Below are positions 5,495 through 6,018 of a stretch of DNA of 6,018 bases, in pieces. Each line of letters begins with the position of its first letter. The first letter of the stretch is position 1. The position numbers and the translations under genes were made by a program. The DNA lies in contig JAQVXB010000034.1 in assembly GCA_028709405.1 (NCBI GenBank), positions 1 to 6,018 of the forward strand, written 5' to 3'. Source of the stretch: Candidatus Shapirobacteria bacterium. GTDB taxonomy: Bacteria; Patescibacteriota; Microgenomatia; UBA12405. A model generated the notes under the pieces. The model searched no databases, was not told the origin of the DNA, and saw only the letters and a list, made by a program, of their open reading frames with translations.

Positions 5495-6018
5495 TCTCAG
5501 TAACCCTTTGAATTACTTCTTCTAAAATTGATTCTGGAGTACTAGCCCCAGAGCTAATGGCAATATTTTTATGACCAATAAACCATTTAGGATTAACTTC
5601 TGAAGCATTATCAATAATAAAACTTTTAGATCCGCATGATTCGGCGACTTTTTGCAAACTATTAGAATTGGCACTGGTAGGAGAGCCAACAATAATAACA
5701 AGACTACATTCTTTACATAATTTAATCACTGCATTTTGGCGATCAGTAGTGGCCTGACAAATATGAGGCATAATGGTAATTTGAGGATATTTATTTTTTA
5801 AAAAATCAAGGGCGTCTTTGGTTTCTAATGTTGAAAGAGTGGTTTGAGTCATGACAATGCAGTTTTGAGGATCGGGAATATTTAGAGCGGAAACATCACT
5901 AATTACAACTGGAGTAACAGTATAGGGATCCTCACCAACAACTCCAACTGTTTCATCATGAGTAATACTATTACAAAGGAAAATTATTTTTTTATGTTGA
6001 CTACTAAGTTTACTGACT
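5481..6018 (-). CDS. ispH: 4-hydroxy-3-methylbut-2-enyl diphosphate reductase IspH (LytB), 3' part, divergent
   Basis: The frame is open from the right window edge to TAA at 5481, giving 178 residues, so the N-terminal part with the first two cluster cysteines is outside. The internal ATG at 5852 is not the true start, because family sequence continues before it. IspH is the iron-sulfur enzyme that makes IPP and DMAPP at the end of the MEP isoprenoid pathway. Numbering from the edge: THDETVGVVGE (19-29) matches the HPExxG segment, TQTTLS (57-62) is exact, HICQATTDRQ (85-94) carries Cys87, equivalent to the third cluster ligand (ICYATxNRQ in typical members), VGSPTSANSNS (110-120) matches the SSNS substrate segment, and SGASTPESILEEVI (156-169) matches the GASxP end. 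Departures from the E. coli sequence as I recall it: the first histidine of GHxxHPE is missing and SSN is SAN. The gene stops after the last conserved block without the C-terminal extension of E. coli IspH. It converges with yjbQ. Confidence 0.9.
   Translation of the reverse strand, partial: VSKLSSQHKKIIFLCNSITHDETVGVVGEDPYTVTPVVISDVSALNIPDPQNCIVMTQTTLSTLETKDALDFLKNKYPQITIMPHICQATTDRQNAVIKLCKECSLVIIVGSPTSANSNSLQKVAESCGSKSFIIDNASEVNPKWFIGHKNIAISSGASTPESILEEVIQRVTEITRQ

Noticed and set aside
1..6018. tRNA, rRNA, CRISPR array, insertion sequence or phage genes.
   Set aside because: Nearly all the window is accounted for by coding regions, the longest gap being 66 bases; no cloverleaf, spaced palindromic repeats, transposase motif or terminal inverted repeats were seen.

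Overview
The window is an AT-rich bacterial segment (roughly one third G+C by eye) with very tight gene packing. Genes overlap by 4 or 8 bases, abut directly, or are separated by about 10-65 bases. Most genes have no Shine-Dalgarno sequence. Transketolase is split into two genes, several proteins are short and lysine/isoleucine-rich, and no gene is assigned to nitrogen, respiratory or amino-acid metabolism. This pattern suggests a reduced-genome bacterium of the Candidate Phyla Radiation (Patescibacteria), possibly the Microgenomates group; this is inferred from style, not from a marker gene. TGA is used as a stop by at least three genes, so the TGA=Gly code of Gracilibacteria/Absconditabacteria is not in use.

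Region 1 (29-4116, minus strand) is a five-gene operon. In transcription order it encodes the transketolase N-terminal half, the transketolase C-terminal half, a class II aldolase family protein, a PfkB-family (ribokinase-like) sugar kinase, and a single-pass membrane protein of unknown function. The gene junctions are an ATGA overlap, TAA directly followed by ATG, an 8-base overlap, and an 11-base gap. This points to one transcript with translational coupling. The enzymes look like a sugar-phosphate module: a kinase to phosphorylate, an aldolase to cleave, and a transketolase to move two-carbon units. One reading is a transaldolase-free pentose phosphate shunt through a sugar bisphosphate, but the aldolase lacks the usual GGxED catalytic loop, so its substrate is open.

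Region 2 (4117-4182) is the divergent intergenic region. It holds a run of 7-base direct repeats on the operon side and a perfect TATAAT box only 11 bases before the ATG of the rightward gene, suggesting near-leaderless transcription.

Region 3 (4183-5005, plus strand) encodes an ECF-type sigma factor, followed by a small two-helix membrane protein with no recognisable domain. The second gene has the only good Shine-Dalgarno sequences in the window. The pair may be a regulator with its membrane partner.

Region 4 (5042-6018) holds a complete YjbQ/UPF0047 family gene on the plus strand. It converges on, and overlaps by 14 bases, the 3' part of a divergent ispH (lytB) gene that runs off the right edge.

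No tRNA, rRNA, CRISPR array, insertion sequence or convincing intrinsic terminator was seen. The most noteworthy signals are the sugar-phosphate operon with its atypical aldolase, two unrelated period-7 repeat runs at gene boundaries, and the sigma factor/membrane protein pair.
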